Under the pieces are notes generated by a model. That model made no database searches. It was not told the origin of the DNA and saw only the letters and a list, made by a program, of their open reading frames with translations. A DNA stretch of 64,000 nucleotides from positions 372,001 to 436,000 of the forward strand of contig NC_016751.1 of the NCBI RefSeq assembly GCF_000255135.1, read 5' to 3'. The position numbers and the translations under genes were made by a program. Shown in pieces: positions 9,897-18,951 of the stretch (its first letter is position 1; each line of letters begins with the position of its first letter). Source of the DNA: Marinitoga piezophila KA3. GTDB taxonomy: Bacteria > Thermotogota > Thermotogae > Petrotogales > Petrotogaceae.

Positions 9897-10168
9897 TTCA
9901 CATCATTCCTTTTAAAAAAGAACTTTTCATATATTGTGGCCAGTAACGCACTTCCTAAAATTGCAAAAACAGCAATTATAAATGAAAGATATCCTATTTC
10001 AGAAAGTTGTTGTATTAAATCCTTATCAGAACCAAGTTCAAACCCCATAAAAAAAAGCAATAATACAGTGACAATAGTAACAACATTCCATTTTCTCAAA
10101 AATTGAAATTTATTCTTAATACCAAGAACAAACCCTAAAATAAATGCTGCCAGGATTAAATACAACAT
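9893..10168 (-). CDS. LysO-family transporter, N-terminal half
   Basis: This 91-residue, three-helix membrane protein corresponds to the N-terminal part of LysO. The motif LFFMGFELGSDKDLI is the counterpart of the conserved FxxGxxxG segment. The ATG at 10168 follows GGGGTGATAGG. An in-frame ATG at 10252 would lie in the promoter and is rejected. It is translationally coupled to the C-terminal half (ATGA overlap). The pair would sum to 281 residues, about full LysO length. Confidence 0.75.
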   Translation of the reverse strand: MLYLILAAFILGFVLGIKNKFQFLRKWNVVTIVTVLLLFFMGFELGSDKDLIQQLSEIGYLSFIIAVFAILGSALLATIYEKFFFKRNDVK

Positions 10169-10186
10169 CCTATCACCCCTATATAT

Positions 10187-10217
10187 AAAAAAATTGGCAA
10201 CTGGAATTTCAGTTGCC
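10187..10217 (-). promoter_or_regulatory. Terminator-like hairpin at the extreme 5' end of the lysO-like transcript
   Basis: On the minus strand GGCAACTG and CAGTTGCC form a perfect 8-bp stem with a 6-nt loop, followed by AA and seven T. It lies between the promoter (10224-10252) and the ribosome binding site, so the transcript would start almost at the stem. It could be an attenuator or a 5' stabiliser. It is much too short for a lysine riboswitch. Confidence 0.55.
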
Positions 10218-10223
10218 ATATAT

Positions 10224-10252
10224 ATTATATCACAAAAATCACTTTTTGTCAA
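10224..10252 (-). promoter_or_regulatory. Sigma-A promoter of the lysO-like genes
   Basis: On the minus strand TTGACA (10252-10247) is followed by a 17-base spacer and TATAAT (10229-10224). Both hexamers match consensus perfectly. Confidence 0.85.
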
Positions 10253-10317
10253 GCAGATGGTTTATTAAAAGACTTTAATGTTTTGTTTGTTATTATTGTC
10301 ACTTATATTACAGGGTA

Positions 10318-10346
10318 TTGACAACAAAAAATTTTTATGGTATTAT
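10318..10346 (+). promoter_or_regulatory. Sigma-A promoter of the NSS symporter gene
   Basis: TTGACA at 10318-10323, 17-base spacer, TATTAT at 10341-10346, with TGG just before the -10. It would give a leader of roughly 135 bases. That leader holds the inverted repeat ATGAAA...TTTCAT at about 10365-10380 and ATGTAAA...TTTACAT just before the ribosome binding site. Confidence 0.8.
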
Positions 10347-10487
10347 AGGATATGATTTACATGTATGAAATATTTTTCATGGAAATTTGTTATATTTTTG
10401 TACTAATTTTAATAAAGTAATTAAAATCGAAAACTTAAGATGTAAATATTAACATATATTATCTTTACATAGAAAGGGGTGTTAACT

Positions 10488-11999
10488 TTGGCTAGACAAA
10501 AGTGGGGTTCAAGATGGGCGTTTGTTTTAGCAGCCGTAGGTTCTGCCGCAGGTCTTGGGAATGCCTGGAGATTCCCATATATGGCATATTCCAATGGAGG
10601 TGGAGCATTTTATATTCCATATTTCATTGCTCTATTTCTTGCTGGTATACCAATTTTAATGGCAGAATTTGGAATAGGTCAGGGTTTACAAAGTAGTGCT
10701 CCAAAAGCTCTGGGAAAAATTTCGAAAGGTGCTGAATTTATCGGTTGGTGGGCTGTATTAACTGGTTCTATAATCGTATTTTATTATAACGTTATTATGG
10801 CCTGGATTTTTAACTATTTATACTTCTCATTTGGTCCTGCATGGAAAGGTGATCCAAAAGGTTTCTTCTTTGGTGACTTCTTAAAATTAACAGATGGCCC
10901 TGGACAATTAGGTGGATTAAGATGGCCAATAGTTATTGGATTATTAATTGCCTGGTTATGGGTATATTTAATATTAAGAAAAGGTACAGAATCAGTTGGA
11001 AAAACTGTTATGTGGACTGTTCCATTACCAATTATTCTCTTAGTTTTATTAGGAATCAGAGGTGTAACACTTGAAGGTGCAGCCACAGGTTTAAATTTCT
11101 TATTTGAACCAAACTTTGCAAAATTAGCTGAACCAAGAGTATGGGCTAATGCATTTGGACAGATATTCTTCTCATTAAGTGTTGCATTTGGTATTATGAT
11201 TGCATATGGTAGTTATAATGATAAGAAAAATGATGTTGCTAATAATGCTATTATTACTGCTCTTGGTAACTCAGCAACTTCATTCCTTGCTGGTATCGCT
11301 GTATTTTCCGTTTTAGGATATATGGCTACACAAATGCAGGTCCCAGTTGATGAAGTAGTTAGCGGTGGAATTGGATTAGCATTCGTTGTTTATCCACAGG
11401 CTATTTCATTAATCCCTGGCGGTGCTGTAGTTCAGTCAATAATTGGTTTAGCATTCTTTATTATGTTATTAACACTTGGTATTGACTCAGCATTCTCACT
11501 TGTTGAAGCAACAGAAGCTGCAGCTGGAGACAAATTTAAAGTAAATAAGAAAACATTCTTAGTTGGTTTCTCAGTATTAGGATTTATCTTCGGACTCTTA
11601 TTTGCAACACAAGGAGGATTATACTGGTTAGATATTATCGATCACTATATGGGAACATATGCATTATTGGTTGTTGGTATATTAGAATCAATTGTTATTG
11701 GCTGGGTTTTTGGTGCAGAAAAATTAAGAGAATACATCAATTCAGTTTCTGAAGTAAAAATCGGTGCTTGGTTTGACATTTCTTTAAAATACATTATTCC
11801 TATTGTTTTAATCTCCATTTTAGGATTAAATATCTATGATGAAATGAAAAATCCATACGGCGGATATCCAGCATGGGCATTAACAGTTGGTTTTGTTATT
11901 TTCTTAGCTGTTCCAGTAATTGGATATATACTTGCTAAAATGCCTTCAAAAGACGAAAAGTATAATGAAAAGGTTACTGAAATTACAGTAGAGGATTAA
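10488..11999 (+). CDS. Sodium-dependent amino-acid symporter, NSS (SLC6/LeuT) family
   Basis: This 503-residue protein has about twelve transmembrane segments. TM1 carries the Na+-site motif AAVGSAAGLGNAWRFPY with the unwound glycine region, and TM6 carries FFSLSVAFGIMIAYGSY. LeuT-family proteins move amino acids inward with sodium. I start at the TTG at 10488, six bases after GGGGTG, giving MARQKWGSRW, the usual NSS beginning. The small gene downstream resembles MetS, the partner of the methionine/alanine NSS carrier MetP, which hints at a small neutral amino acid. Substrate is otherwise unknown. Confidence 0.9.
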   Translation: MARQKWGSRWAFVLAAVGSAAGLGNAWRFPYMAYSNGGGAFYIPYFIALFLAGIPILMAEFGIGQGLQSSAPKALGKISKGAEFIGWWAVLTGSIIVFYYNVIMAWIFNYLYFSFGPAWKGDPKGFFFGDFLKLTDGPGQLGGLRWPIVIGLLIAWLWVYLILRKGTESVGKTVMWTVPLPIILLVLLGIRGVTLEGAATGLNFLFEPNFAKLAEPRVWANAFGQIFFSLSVAFGIMIAYGSYNDKKNDVANNAIITALGNSATSFLAGIAVFSVLGYMATQMQVPVDEVVSGGIGLAFVVYPQAISLIPGGAVVQSIIGLAFFIMLLTLGIDSAFSLVEATEAAAGDKFKVNKKTFLVGFSVLGFIFGLLFATQGGLYWLDIIDHYMGTYALLVVGILESIVIGWVFGAEKLREYINSVSEVKIGAWFDISLKYIIPIVLISILGLNIYDEMKNPYGGYPAWALTVGFVIFLAVPVIGYILAKMPSKDEKYNEKVTEITVED

Positions 12000-12011
12000 G
12001 GGGGCGAAAAT

Positions 12012-12110
12012 ATGTCAGGAAGCGCAATAGCATTCATGATTTTTGCAGGTGTTGTATTATTTGGAGGATTAGCCTGGTCATTAAATATAGCAGCAAAACA
12101 CAATAAATAA
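12012..12110 (+). CDS. MetS-like small subunit of NSS transporter (32 residues)
   Basis: A short open frame of 32 codons starts 12 bases after the symporter stop and 6 bases after GGGGCGAAA. It encodes one hydrophobic helix (about residues 5-24) with a short basic tail AAKHNK. Tiny single-span proteins with this layout (MetS type) accompany NSS transporters and were shown in Corynebacterium to be needed for MetP activity. The position, the ribosome binding site and the following terminator support a real gene. Confidence 0.8.
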   Translation: MSGSAIAFMIFAGVVLFGGLAWSLNIAAKHNK

Positions 12111-12120
12111 TTATATAAAA

Positions 12121-12154
12121 TAAACAGGCGCGTAAATTCGCGCCTGTTTATTTT
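12121..12154. terminator. Bidirectional terminator between convergent genes
   Basis: TAAACAGGCGCG and CGCGCCTGTTTA form a perfect 12-bp stem with a 6-base loop, with T-rich sequence after it and A-rich sequence before it. It serves the symporter operon (+) and the ArsB-like gene (-), whose stop lies inside it. Confidence 0.92.
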
Positions 12155-13257
12155 ATTATTAATGATATTAATAACAATGAAATTAAAAAATATGGTATTG
12201 CATATTTATGATATGTTTTCATTCCATTTTCAATCTTAGAAATTCTCAATCCTATAATATTTGCAAGAGAACCTATTATAAATCCTGTTCCAGCCAAATT
12301 AACTCCATAACTTAAATAATACCAGTTATCTGTGTAGTTAGATAAAAATATAGTTGCAGGAACATTACTTATTATCTGCGACAATCCTGTACTAAACAAA
12401 AACAAATTTTTTCCATTATTCAAACCAAAATGTTCAATAAAATATTTTATTTCAGGTATCATGGATAATATATTAAAATTAATAAAAAACAGAATAAAAA
12501 GAAGAATTATATTCCAATCACATTTAGATATTACTGATTTTTTAGTAATTAAATAATAAACAAAAATTACTCCTAAAAACAAATAAAAAAAATCTTCGTA
12601 ATTCGAAGAAATTATGTACATTAAAAGGATTATTAACGAATTAAAAAAAGCGTTATTATCGTATTTTTCATCACTAATAACTATTTCCATTTTCTTATTT
12701 TTCACAAGAAATGTTGCATATACAATCAAAAGGAAAAATTCCAAAAGAAAAAAAGGCATCATTTTTAAAATAAAATTAAACACACCTGTGCCATAATTAT
12801 GCCATATAAATATATTTTGAGGATTTCCAATAGGAGTTAATGAAGAACCAATATTTACAGCTATTATTTCAAGAATTATTATTCGAGAAAAATCAAAATT
12901 TACCAGTTTTTTTAGTTTTATTGTTAAAGGAATTACAATAAAAAGCGTTATATCATTGGTCAAAATCATCGCCAGAAAAGTTGAAATTATTATTAAAAAA
13001 TATACAAGATTCCTTTCATAATGCGCCTTTTTAACCATAAATATCGCTATATGGTGAAAATAATTTGATAGTTCAATTGATTTAGTAATTAATAATAATC
13101 CCGAAAGAAAAAATATTGTTTTCCAGTTTATTAATTCTGGATATTGAACTGGTGAAATTTTATACATAAATGAAATTATTATTAAAAAAACAAATAAAAA
13201 TACTATCAGTTTTTCTTCCATTATATACTTTTTTACTCTATCTATTGCAATCACCAT
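12148..13257 (-). CDS. ArsB/NhaD-like ion transporter
   Basis: This 369-residue integral membrane protein has 9-11 hydrophobic segments and the ion-transporter (ArsB/NhaD/CitMHS) signatures LTNDITLFIVIPLTIKL and NIGSSLTPIGNPQNIFIW. The second repeat has QIISNVPATIFLS and ANIIGLRISK. Members exchange arsenite, anions or Na+/H+. Nothing here fixes the substrate. The start at 13257 has no strong ribosome binding site, and a start up to 12 residues later is possible. It is slightly shorter than typical 400-430-residue members. Confidence 0.8.
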   Translation of the reverse strand: MVIAIDRVKKYIMEEKLIVFLFVFLIIISFMYKISPVQYPELINWKTIFFLSGLLLITKSIELSNYFHHIAIFMVKKAHYERNLVYFLIIISTFLAMILTNDITLFIVIPLTIKLKKLVNFDFSRIIILEIIAVNIGSSLTPIGNPQNIFIWHNYGTGVFNFILKMMPFFLLEFFLLIVYATFLVKNKKMEIVISDEKYDNNAFFNSLIILLMYIISSNYEDFFYLFLGVIFVYYLITKKSVISKCDWNIILLFILFFINFNILSMIPEIKYFIEHFGLNNGKNLFLFSTGLSQIISNVPATIFLSNYTDNWYYLSYGVNLAGTGFIIGSLANIIGLRISKIENGMKTYHKYAIPYFLISLLLISLIIK

Positions 13258-13297
13258 CCACTATGTAATTTGCATATATATTATATCATATACTTTT

Positions 13298-14254
13298 TTA
13301 CATATCTGTATTCAAATGGATAATAAACGTAGAACCAACCATCCATTGAGAATTATATTCTATTTTATAACCTGCAAGATTACACAGATATTTTACTATA
13401 GCAAGTCCAAGACCGGAACCACGAGCATATTTTTTCGCATCAACTCCACGATAAAATCTCTCAAACACTCTTTCCTTTTCTTCATCACGTATTCCTATTC
13501 CTTCATCTTTTACTATTATTTTATCTTCAAAAATAGATACATATACCCTGGAGTTTTCATATGAATATTTTACTGCATTTGAAATAAGATTTCTCAATAT
13601 TGTATAAATTACAAAAGGATCTCCTTTAAGCATTTCTACATTTAAATCCAGATCAATACTAACATTCTTTCTTTTAATTTTCTCCTCGAGATCATTTTTT
13701 ACATCTTCAAAAATCTTTTGAGGATCAAAAATTTCGAATTTTAAAACATAATTCTCAAATTCAGCCAACGATAACAAAGTCAATTGATCAAGAATCCTCT
13801 CTATTTTATTAATAGAATCTCTAACCTTCTTTAATGGTTTAATCGCTTCATTATCGTTTAAAATATCCATAGCAAGATATATATTACCTTTTGCAACAGA
13901 CAATGGTGTTCTTATTTCATGGGATAATGAAGTTATAAAATCAGATTTCACCTTTTTTACCAATTCCTTTTCTGTTTGATCCTTTATAATCAACACATTA
14001 TAATTTGATAGATATTTTAAAAAACAATATTTACTTTCTCCCTGAAAAAAATAGACAGTGGTTTCTATTTCAAAATCTTCATTATTAATAATAGCTTTAA
14101 TAAACTCATCTATCTCATTAAACGTAATTATGTTTATTAACTCAATTCCTTTCTTAAATCCAAAATCCATTGCCGATTTATTAATTTCCTTCACTTTTAT
14201 CTTATCGAGTTCAATATACGCTTCTTCTATAAAATCCAGGATTTTCGTATCCAT
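13298..14254 (-). CDS. phoR: Sensor histidine kinase of the phosphate regulon (soluble, PhoR-like)
   Basis: This 318-residue kinase has an H box (SDFITSLSHEIRTPLSV), an N box (NLISNAVKYS), a G1 box (DEGIGI) and a G2 box (RGSGLGLAIVKY). The first 100 residues form a PAS-like region with no transmembrane segment, so it should be cytoplasmic, unlike canonical PhoR. The ATG at 14254 follows GGAGG by 6 bases; an upstream ATG at 14299 lies inside phoB and is not used. As last gene of the pst-pho operon it is the likely phosphodonor of the PhoB-like regulator. Confidence 0.85.
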   Translation of the reverse strand: MDTKILDFIEEAYIELDKIKVKEINKSAMDFGFKKGIELINIITFNEIDEFIKAIINNEDFEIETTVYFFQGESKYCFLKYLSNYNVLIIKDQTEKELVKKVKSDFITSLSHEIRTPLSVAKGNIYLAMDILNDNEAIKPLKKVRDSINKIERILDQLTLLSLAEFENYVLKFEIFDPQKIFEDVKNDLEEKIKRKNVSIDLDLNVEMLKGDPFVIYTILRNLISNAVKYSYENSRVYVSIFEDKIIVKDEGIGIRDEEKERVFERFYRGVDAKKYARGSGLGLAIVKYLCNLAGYKIEYNSQWMVGSTFIIHLNTDM

Positions 14255-14255
14255 A

Positions 14256-14933
14256 TTATTCCTCCACTTCCCATGCCTGAGGATTAAACTTATATCCAAA
14301 ATTCCTTACAGTTTTAATCCATCCTTTTCCTATTTTAGATCTAATCATACTAATATGAACATCTACAACTCTATCTGTTATATAATCACTGTCAAACCAG
14401 ATTCTATCAATAATTTCTTCTCTTGAAAAAATCTTCTTATTATTTTTAGCTAATAACAGCAAAATTTCAAATTCTTTTGCAGTTAAATCTATTACATTAT
14501 TTTTATGTTTAACCACATAATTTCCAGAAAAAATTTCAAGTGGTCCAAATTCCAATTTCTCATCTTCGTTTTTAAGTCTTTTTAGAAGAGCACGCACTCT
14601 TGCAACAACCTCTCGCGGATTAAACGGCTTTGTTACATAATCATCAGCTCCACTTTCTATCCCATATATCTTATCCCTATCTGTATTCTTTGCAGAAACA
14701 ATTATAATCCCGGTATTTCTATTTGCTGAACGAATATAAGGGAGAATTTCCACAGAATCTCCATCAGGAAGCATAATATCAAGAAGAATAATATCCACAT
14801 GATTTTTAGAAAGAAATGCTTTCATTTCCTGAATATTTTCAACCTCAAAAACATCATATTTTTCAATTTCCAGATATGTCCTCAAAATTTCGCGAATATC
14901 ACTATCATCCTCAACAATTAAAATAGATGCCAT
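14256..14933 (-). CDS. phoB: Response regulator PhoB/PhoP-like (OmpR family)
   Basis: This 225-residue regulator has an N-terminal receiver with acidic pocket EDD, phospho-acceptor Asp in DIILLDIMLPDG and conserved Lys in GADDYVTKPFNPRE. The C-terminal winged helix has the OmpR signatures DLTAKEFEILLLL and VVDVHISMIRSKIG. Its place between phoU and the kinase gene in a pst operon makes phosphate control likely. AGGAGGGG precedes the ATG. Confidence 0.92.
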   Translation of the reverse strand: MASILIVEDDSDIREILRTYLEIEKYDVFEVENIQEMKAFLSKNHVDIILLDIMLPDGDSVEILPYIRSANRNTGIIIVSAKNTDRDKIYGIESGADDYVTKPFNPREVVARVRALLKRLKNEDEKLEFGPLEIFSGNYVVKHKNNVIDLTAKEFEILLLLAKNNKKIFSREEIIDRIWFDSDYITDRVVDVHISMIRSKIGKGWIKTVRNFGYKFNPQAWEVEE

Positions 14934-14943
14934 TATTCCCCTC

Positions 14944-15606
14944 CTAAATATATTTCAATATTTCCTCTCCTTTTTCAATATACACAATCTCCTCACAAAG
15001 ATTAGTAACCTGATCAGAAATTCTTTCAATATCTCTTGCTATTAAAACATATGGAATAATAGAACGTTCATCGTATTTCCCATTTTTAAAATCTTCTAAT
15101 ATATTTTTTCTATTTTCTATTTCAAGTTCGTCTATAATGTTATCCTTTTTCCATATTTCTATTGCAAGTTCTATATTCCTTTCATTAAAAGCTTTGAATA
15201 CCTCCTTAAGCATCTCTAAAGATAAACCTATCATTTTCAGCATATTTTCATTTAATTTTGCATGTTCGTTTAACTCTTCAAATTCAAATGTTTTTTGCGC
15301 TATATTACAGGACAAATCTCCTATTCTTTCGAGATTATTGGAAAACTTTATCATTGTGATTATATATCTTAACTCTTTTGCAAGGGGATTATACCTTGCA
15401 ATTAATTGATAAACCTCTTCTTCTATCTTTCTATTTAAATTATCAATTTTATCATCAAGATCTAATACTCTTTTAGCCAGCATTTTATCATTTCCTTCAA
15501 GTGCTTTAATTGACATATTAAAAGACTCAAGAATCAACGATAACATCTTTGATATATCAGCCTTTAAAATCAAAATTTCATTCTCAAAATGATGTATATT
15601 TTTCAT
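14944..15606 (-). CDS. phoU: Phosphate-signalling protein PhoU
   Basis: This 220-residue all-helical protein has two PhoU repeats. Each carries the metal-cluster pattern E-x3-D, seen as RIGDLSCNIA in the first and RISDQVTNLCEEI in the second. PhoU links PstB and PhoR and damps phosphate uptake when phosphate is ample. GGGGGT lies 6 bases before the start. It is 13 bases from pstB. Confidence 0.92.
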   Translation of the reverse strand: MKNIHHFENEILILKADISKMLSLILESFNMSIKALEGNDKMLAKRVLDLDDKIDNLNRKIEEEVYQLIARYNPLAKELRYIITMIKFSNNLERIGDLSCNIAQKTFEFEELNEHAKLNENMLKMIGLSLEMLKEVFKAFNERNIELAIEIWKKDNIIDELEIENRKNILEDFKNGKYDERSIIPYVLIARDIERISDQVTNLCEEIVYIEKGEEILKYI

Positions 15607-15619
15607 TATATAACCCCCA

Positions 15620-16402
15620 TTATCCTATTCTTCCATTTAAATAATCTTCGGTAAGTTGATTTTGTGGATTTTCTATTATCTCAGAAGTTTTTCCGCTTTC
15701 TATTAATTCACCCTGATACATAAAATAAAGATAATCTGAAATTCTAATAGCCTGAGAAAGATTATGCGTTACAATAACAATAGTATATTTTTCTGAAAGT
15801 TCCTCTAAAAGCAACTCTATTCTCTGAGTCGCAATTGGATCTAAAGCAGAAGTAGGTTCATCAAGCAATATAACCTCTGGATCAACAGCAAGCGCTCTTG
15901 CAATAACAAGCCTTTGTTGTTGCCCGCCAGAAAGTGTAAGAGCAGACTTATGTAATTCATCCTTTACCTCTTTCCATAATGCTGCTTTCCTTAATGAAAT
16001 TTCAACTATCTCATCAATCTTTTGCTTATCTTTCACTCCATGAATCTTCAAACCAAAAGCCACATTCTCATATATAGACATGGGAAATGGCACAGGTTTC
16101 TGGAATACCATACCAACCTTTTTCCTATATATTGTAAGATCAATTTTACTATCATATATATTCTTTCCTTCAAAACAAATCTCCCCACTAATTCTATATT
16201 CCGGTATAGTATCATTCATTCTATTAATGCTTCTTAATAACGTAGACTTTCCGCATCCAGATGGCCCTATAATAGCACTTATCTTATTCTCCTTAATAGT
16301 TATATTAATATCTTTAAGAGCCTGTTTATCACCATACCATGCATTAAAATTTCTTACAGTAATTATATCATTACAACTTTTAATTATTGTTTCAGTTGCC
16401 AT
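15620..16402 (-). CDS. pstB: Phosphate ABC transporter ATP-binding protein
   Basis: This 260-residue ATPase has Walker A GPSGCGKSTLL, signature LSGGQQQRL, Walker B VILLDEPTSALDP and switch His in VTHNL. The QKPVPFPMSIYENVAFG stretch is typical of PstB. It energises the PstCA channel. AGGAGG precedes the ATG. The start overlaps the pstA stop by 11 bases. Confidence 0.96.
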   Translation of the reverse strand: MATETIIKSCNDIITVRNFNAWYGDKQALKDINITIKENKISAIIGPSGCGKSTLLRSINRMNDTIPEYRISGEICFEGKNIYDSKIDLTIYRKKVGMVFQKPVPFPMSIYENVAFGLKIHGVKDKQKIDEIVEISLRKAALWKEVKDELHKSALTLSGGQQQRLVIARALAVDPEVILLDEPTSALDPIATQRIELLLEELSEKYTIVIVTHNLSQAIRISDYLYFMYQGELIESGKTSEIIENPQNQLTEDYLNGRIG

Positions 16403-17216
16403 TTATCTTCCTCCTCAATCTAAACGCAAAAGAATATATTATTAATACTACTATCATCAATACAGAAGCTGTTCCCTTTGCCATCCATTGTGCATCAGCT
16501 CCATATGCCATAACAATATTATATATATGTGTAGGCAAAGTCATTACAGGATCTTTTATACTTCCTGGCAATTGCGTTGAATAAAAAACAGCAGCTGTAA
16601 GCAAAACCGGGGCAGTTTCTCCCATAACCCTTCCAGATCCAATTAACACAGCTGTTAAAATTCTCGATTTAGCTGCAGGCAATATTACCTTAAATATCAT
16701 CTCCGTTTTCTTTGCACCAAGTGCATAAGCCGATTCTCTTAATACATCTGGAATAGCCTTTAAAGCTTCTTTAGTTGCAGATGAAATTATTGGCAATGCC
16801 ATAACAGAAAGCGTTAAAGCTCCTGAAATTAAAGATGTTTTTAATCCCATTGTAATAGAAAACAACGCGAGTCCAAAAAGTCCGAAAACAATAGAAGGAA
16901 CTCCAGACAACGATGTTATAGCTATATCAAGTAATCTTCCAATTCTATTATCGCCATACTCTGAAAGAAATATTCCCGTTAAAACTCCAACAGGTATCGA
17001 TATTGCAAGAGTTAAAAATAACAAATAAAAACTTCCCAATATTGCAGGAAAAATACCTCCTTCTGTCATCATATCTTTTGGAAATTGTATAAAAAATCCA
17101 AAAGAAAAAAACCTTATACCATCAAAAATAACAAACGCAAATATTATAAATACTATAACAAAAAGCAAATAACTAATACTTCTAAACACAACAGATACAA
17201 CCTTATCTCTTGCCAT
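16392..17216 (-). CDS. pstA: Phosphate ABC transporter permease PstA
   Basis: This 274-residue permease has six hydrophobic segments. The cytoplasmic EAA loop is visible as RESAYALGAKKTEMIFKVILPAA. PstA pairs with PstC to form the phosphate channel. The ATG at 17216 is favoured because GAGGAG is then 8 bases upstream; an ATG two codons earlier would be only 2 bases from it. The 5' end overlaps pstC. Confidence 0.93.
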   Translation of the reverse strand: MARDKVVSVVFRSISYLLFVIVFIIFAFVIFDGIRFFSFGFFIQFPKDMMTEGGIFPAILGSFYLLFLTLAISIPVGVLTGIFLSEYGDNRIGRLLDIAITSLSGVPSIVFGLFGLALFSITMGLKTSLISGALTLSVMALPIISSATKEALKAIPDVLRESAYALGAKKTEMIFKVILPAAKSRILTAVLIGSGRVMGETAPVLLTAAVFYSTQLPGSIKDPVMTLPTHIYNIVMAYGADAQWMAKGTASVLMIVVLIIYSFAFRLRRKINGN

Positions 17217-18072
17217 TTTCATAACTCCTCACAAAATTTTTTGAAGATATAGTAAGAATAACAGAAATTACCAATAACACAAGCCCTGAAACAAATAGAG
17301 CAGAATAATGAATACTTCCAATTTCCACCTCTCCCATCTCACTTGCTATTGCAGCAGTTAATGGTCTCACAGGATCAAAAATAGATTGTGGAAGCATATT
17401 CGCTCCTCCCGCAGCCATTAATACAACCATTGTCTCCCCAATTACCCTATTGATTGTTAAAATAATGGAATTAACTATTCCAGGCAACGCTGCAAGAGTA
17501 ACAATCTTAAATACCGCTGTAAATCGTGCACTTCCCAATGCCAGCGCTCCTTCCTTTAAACTCTTATCAACAGAACTCAAAGCTTCCTCCATTAATGATG
17601 CTGTATACGGAAAAGACAATAAAACAAGTCCTGACACAGCTAACAACATATTTTCCGGAGACCATGCTCCTATTTCTAACATCAACGGAGAAAGATAAAT
17701 TACAAGAAACATACCAATAATCACAGATGGAACTCCAGAAAGAAGATCTATTGCAGACTTTATTAATCTTTTTTCAAATGGCTTTGCATATTCATACATA
17801 AAAAAAGCTACAATATATCCTAAAGGGATAACTATAAGCGATGTAAAAATCGTCAATAAAATAGAATTAATTAACATAGTTAAAATACCGTATTCAGGCT
17901 CATCATAAGTTGGATACCAGTTAAAACTCGTGAATATTTCTATACCGGCACTTTTCAATGCCGGTATAGACTCATGAATAATAAAAACAAATATCAATAT
18001 CAAAGCCCCTATCCCCAGAAATGCAGTTATATTAATAAGCATAAAATTCAACTTATCTTTTAACTCCCTCAA
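17203..18072 (-). CDS. pstC: Phosphate ABC transporter permease PstC
   Basis: This permease of 289 residues has six membrane segments and the EAA loop KEGALALGSARFTAVFKIVTLAALP. I choose a TTG start at 18072 because GAGGTGA sits 7 bases before it. The longer in-frame ATG at 18096 has no ribosome binding site and lies inside pstS. Start assignment is an inference; the gene itself is certain. Confidence 0.9.
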   Translation of the reverse strand: MRELKDKLNFMLINITAFLGIGALILIFVFIIHESIPALKSAGIEIFTSFNWYPTYDEPEYGILTMLINSILLTIFTSLIVIPLGYIVAFFMYEYAKPFEKRLIKSAIDLLSGVPSVIIGMFLVIYLSPLMLEIGAWSPENMLLAVSGLVLLSFPYTASLMEEALSSVDKSLKEGALALGSARFTAVFKIVTLAALPGIVNSIILTINRVIGETMVVLMAAGGANMLPQSIFDPVRPLTAAIASEMGEVEIGSIHYSALFVSGLVLLVISVILTISSKNFVRSYENGKR

Positions 18073-18085
18073 AAAAATCACCTCA

Positions 18086-18916
18086 TTAAAAACCATATGC
18101 CGCTACATATCCTGCCTTCTCAACAAGTTCCTGTCCTTTTTTCGACAATCCAAACGTGATATATTCCTTAACAGGTCCAGATTCAGGCCATCCATTGGTT
18201 ACATCTATAAACATATATAAAGGTCTTGAAATCGGATATTTAGCAGTTAAAATATTTAATTTTGTTGGTTTTACGCCTTCAACAGTTAACACTTTAACCT
18301 TTTCAGAAACATATCCAACTCCAACATATGCAATTGCATATGGATTTCTCGCAACCTGATCAATTTCAAACTGAGTTGATTCAACCATCTTCACAGTAGG
18401 AAACATCTTTTCTCCATCTAAAACCTTCTTTTCAAACGTCTCAAATGTTCCAGATGCAGTATTTCTCGAATAAATAACAATCCTTTTTTTAGGTAAATTT
18501 GGATCAACCTGATTCCACGTTCTAAGTTTTCCAGTATAAATCCCCTTTAAAGTTTTTAAAGTGATATTATTAATCTTCAATCTTGGATTTACAATTATTG
18601 CAATTCCGTCATATCCCACAACTATTGGCGCAAAATATAATCCTTCTCTATTCATCTTATCTATCTCTTTCTTCTTTAAAAATCTACTTGCATTTGCAAT
18701 ATCCGTAGTCCCATTAAACAAAGCTGCTATTCCTGTTGATGATCCTGCACCTTCAAGTGTAATTTCAATTTCCGGGTTATTCTTTTTTAATTCCTCAATC
18801 CATAATTGAGCAATTGGAAACACCGTATTTGATCCTTTAATAATCAATCTTTCAGCAAAACCTTTACCTAATATAACTAATACTAAAACAAGAAATAACC
18901 CTATACTTTTTTTCAT
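18086..18916 (-). CDS. pstS: Phosphate-binding protein PstS
   Basis: This 276-residue periplasmic binding protein has a signal peptide (KKSIGLFLVLVLVILG). The phosphate site motifs are KGSNTVFPIAQ, GAGSSTGIAAL and SRNTASGTFETFEKK. It delivers phosphate to PstCA and is the first gene of the operon pstSCAB-phoU-phoB-phoR. The ATG at 18916 is 7 bases after GGAGGG. The family is normally 270-350 residues. Confidence 0.95.
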   Translation of the reverse strand: MKKSIGLFLVLVLVILGKGFAERLIIKGSNTVFPIAQLWIEELKKNNPEIEITLEGAGSSTGIAALFNGTTDIANASRFLKKKEIDKMNREGLYFAPIVVGYDGIAIIVNPRLKINNITLKTLKGIYTGKLRTWNQVDPNLPKKRIVIYSRNTASGTFETFEKKVLDGEKMFPTVKMVESTQFEIDQVARNPYAIAYVGVGYVSEKVKVLTVEGVKPTKLNILTAKYPISRPLYMFIDVTNGWPESGPVKEYITFGLSKKGQELVEKAGYVAAYGF

Positions 18917-18951
18917 CTTCATTCCCTCCTATTTTTTATTTTTACATCTGT

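Noticed and set aside
10168-10252. Lysine riboswitch upstream of the lysO-like genes
   Set aside because: The leader is only about 50 bases; the L-box needs about 170.
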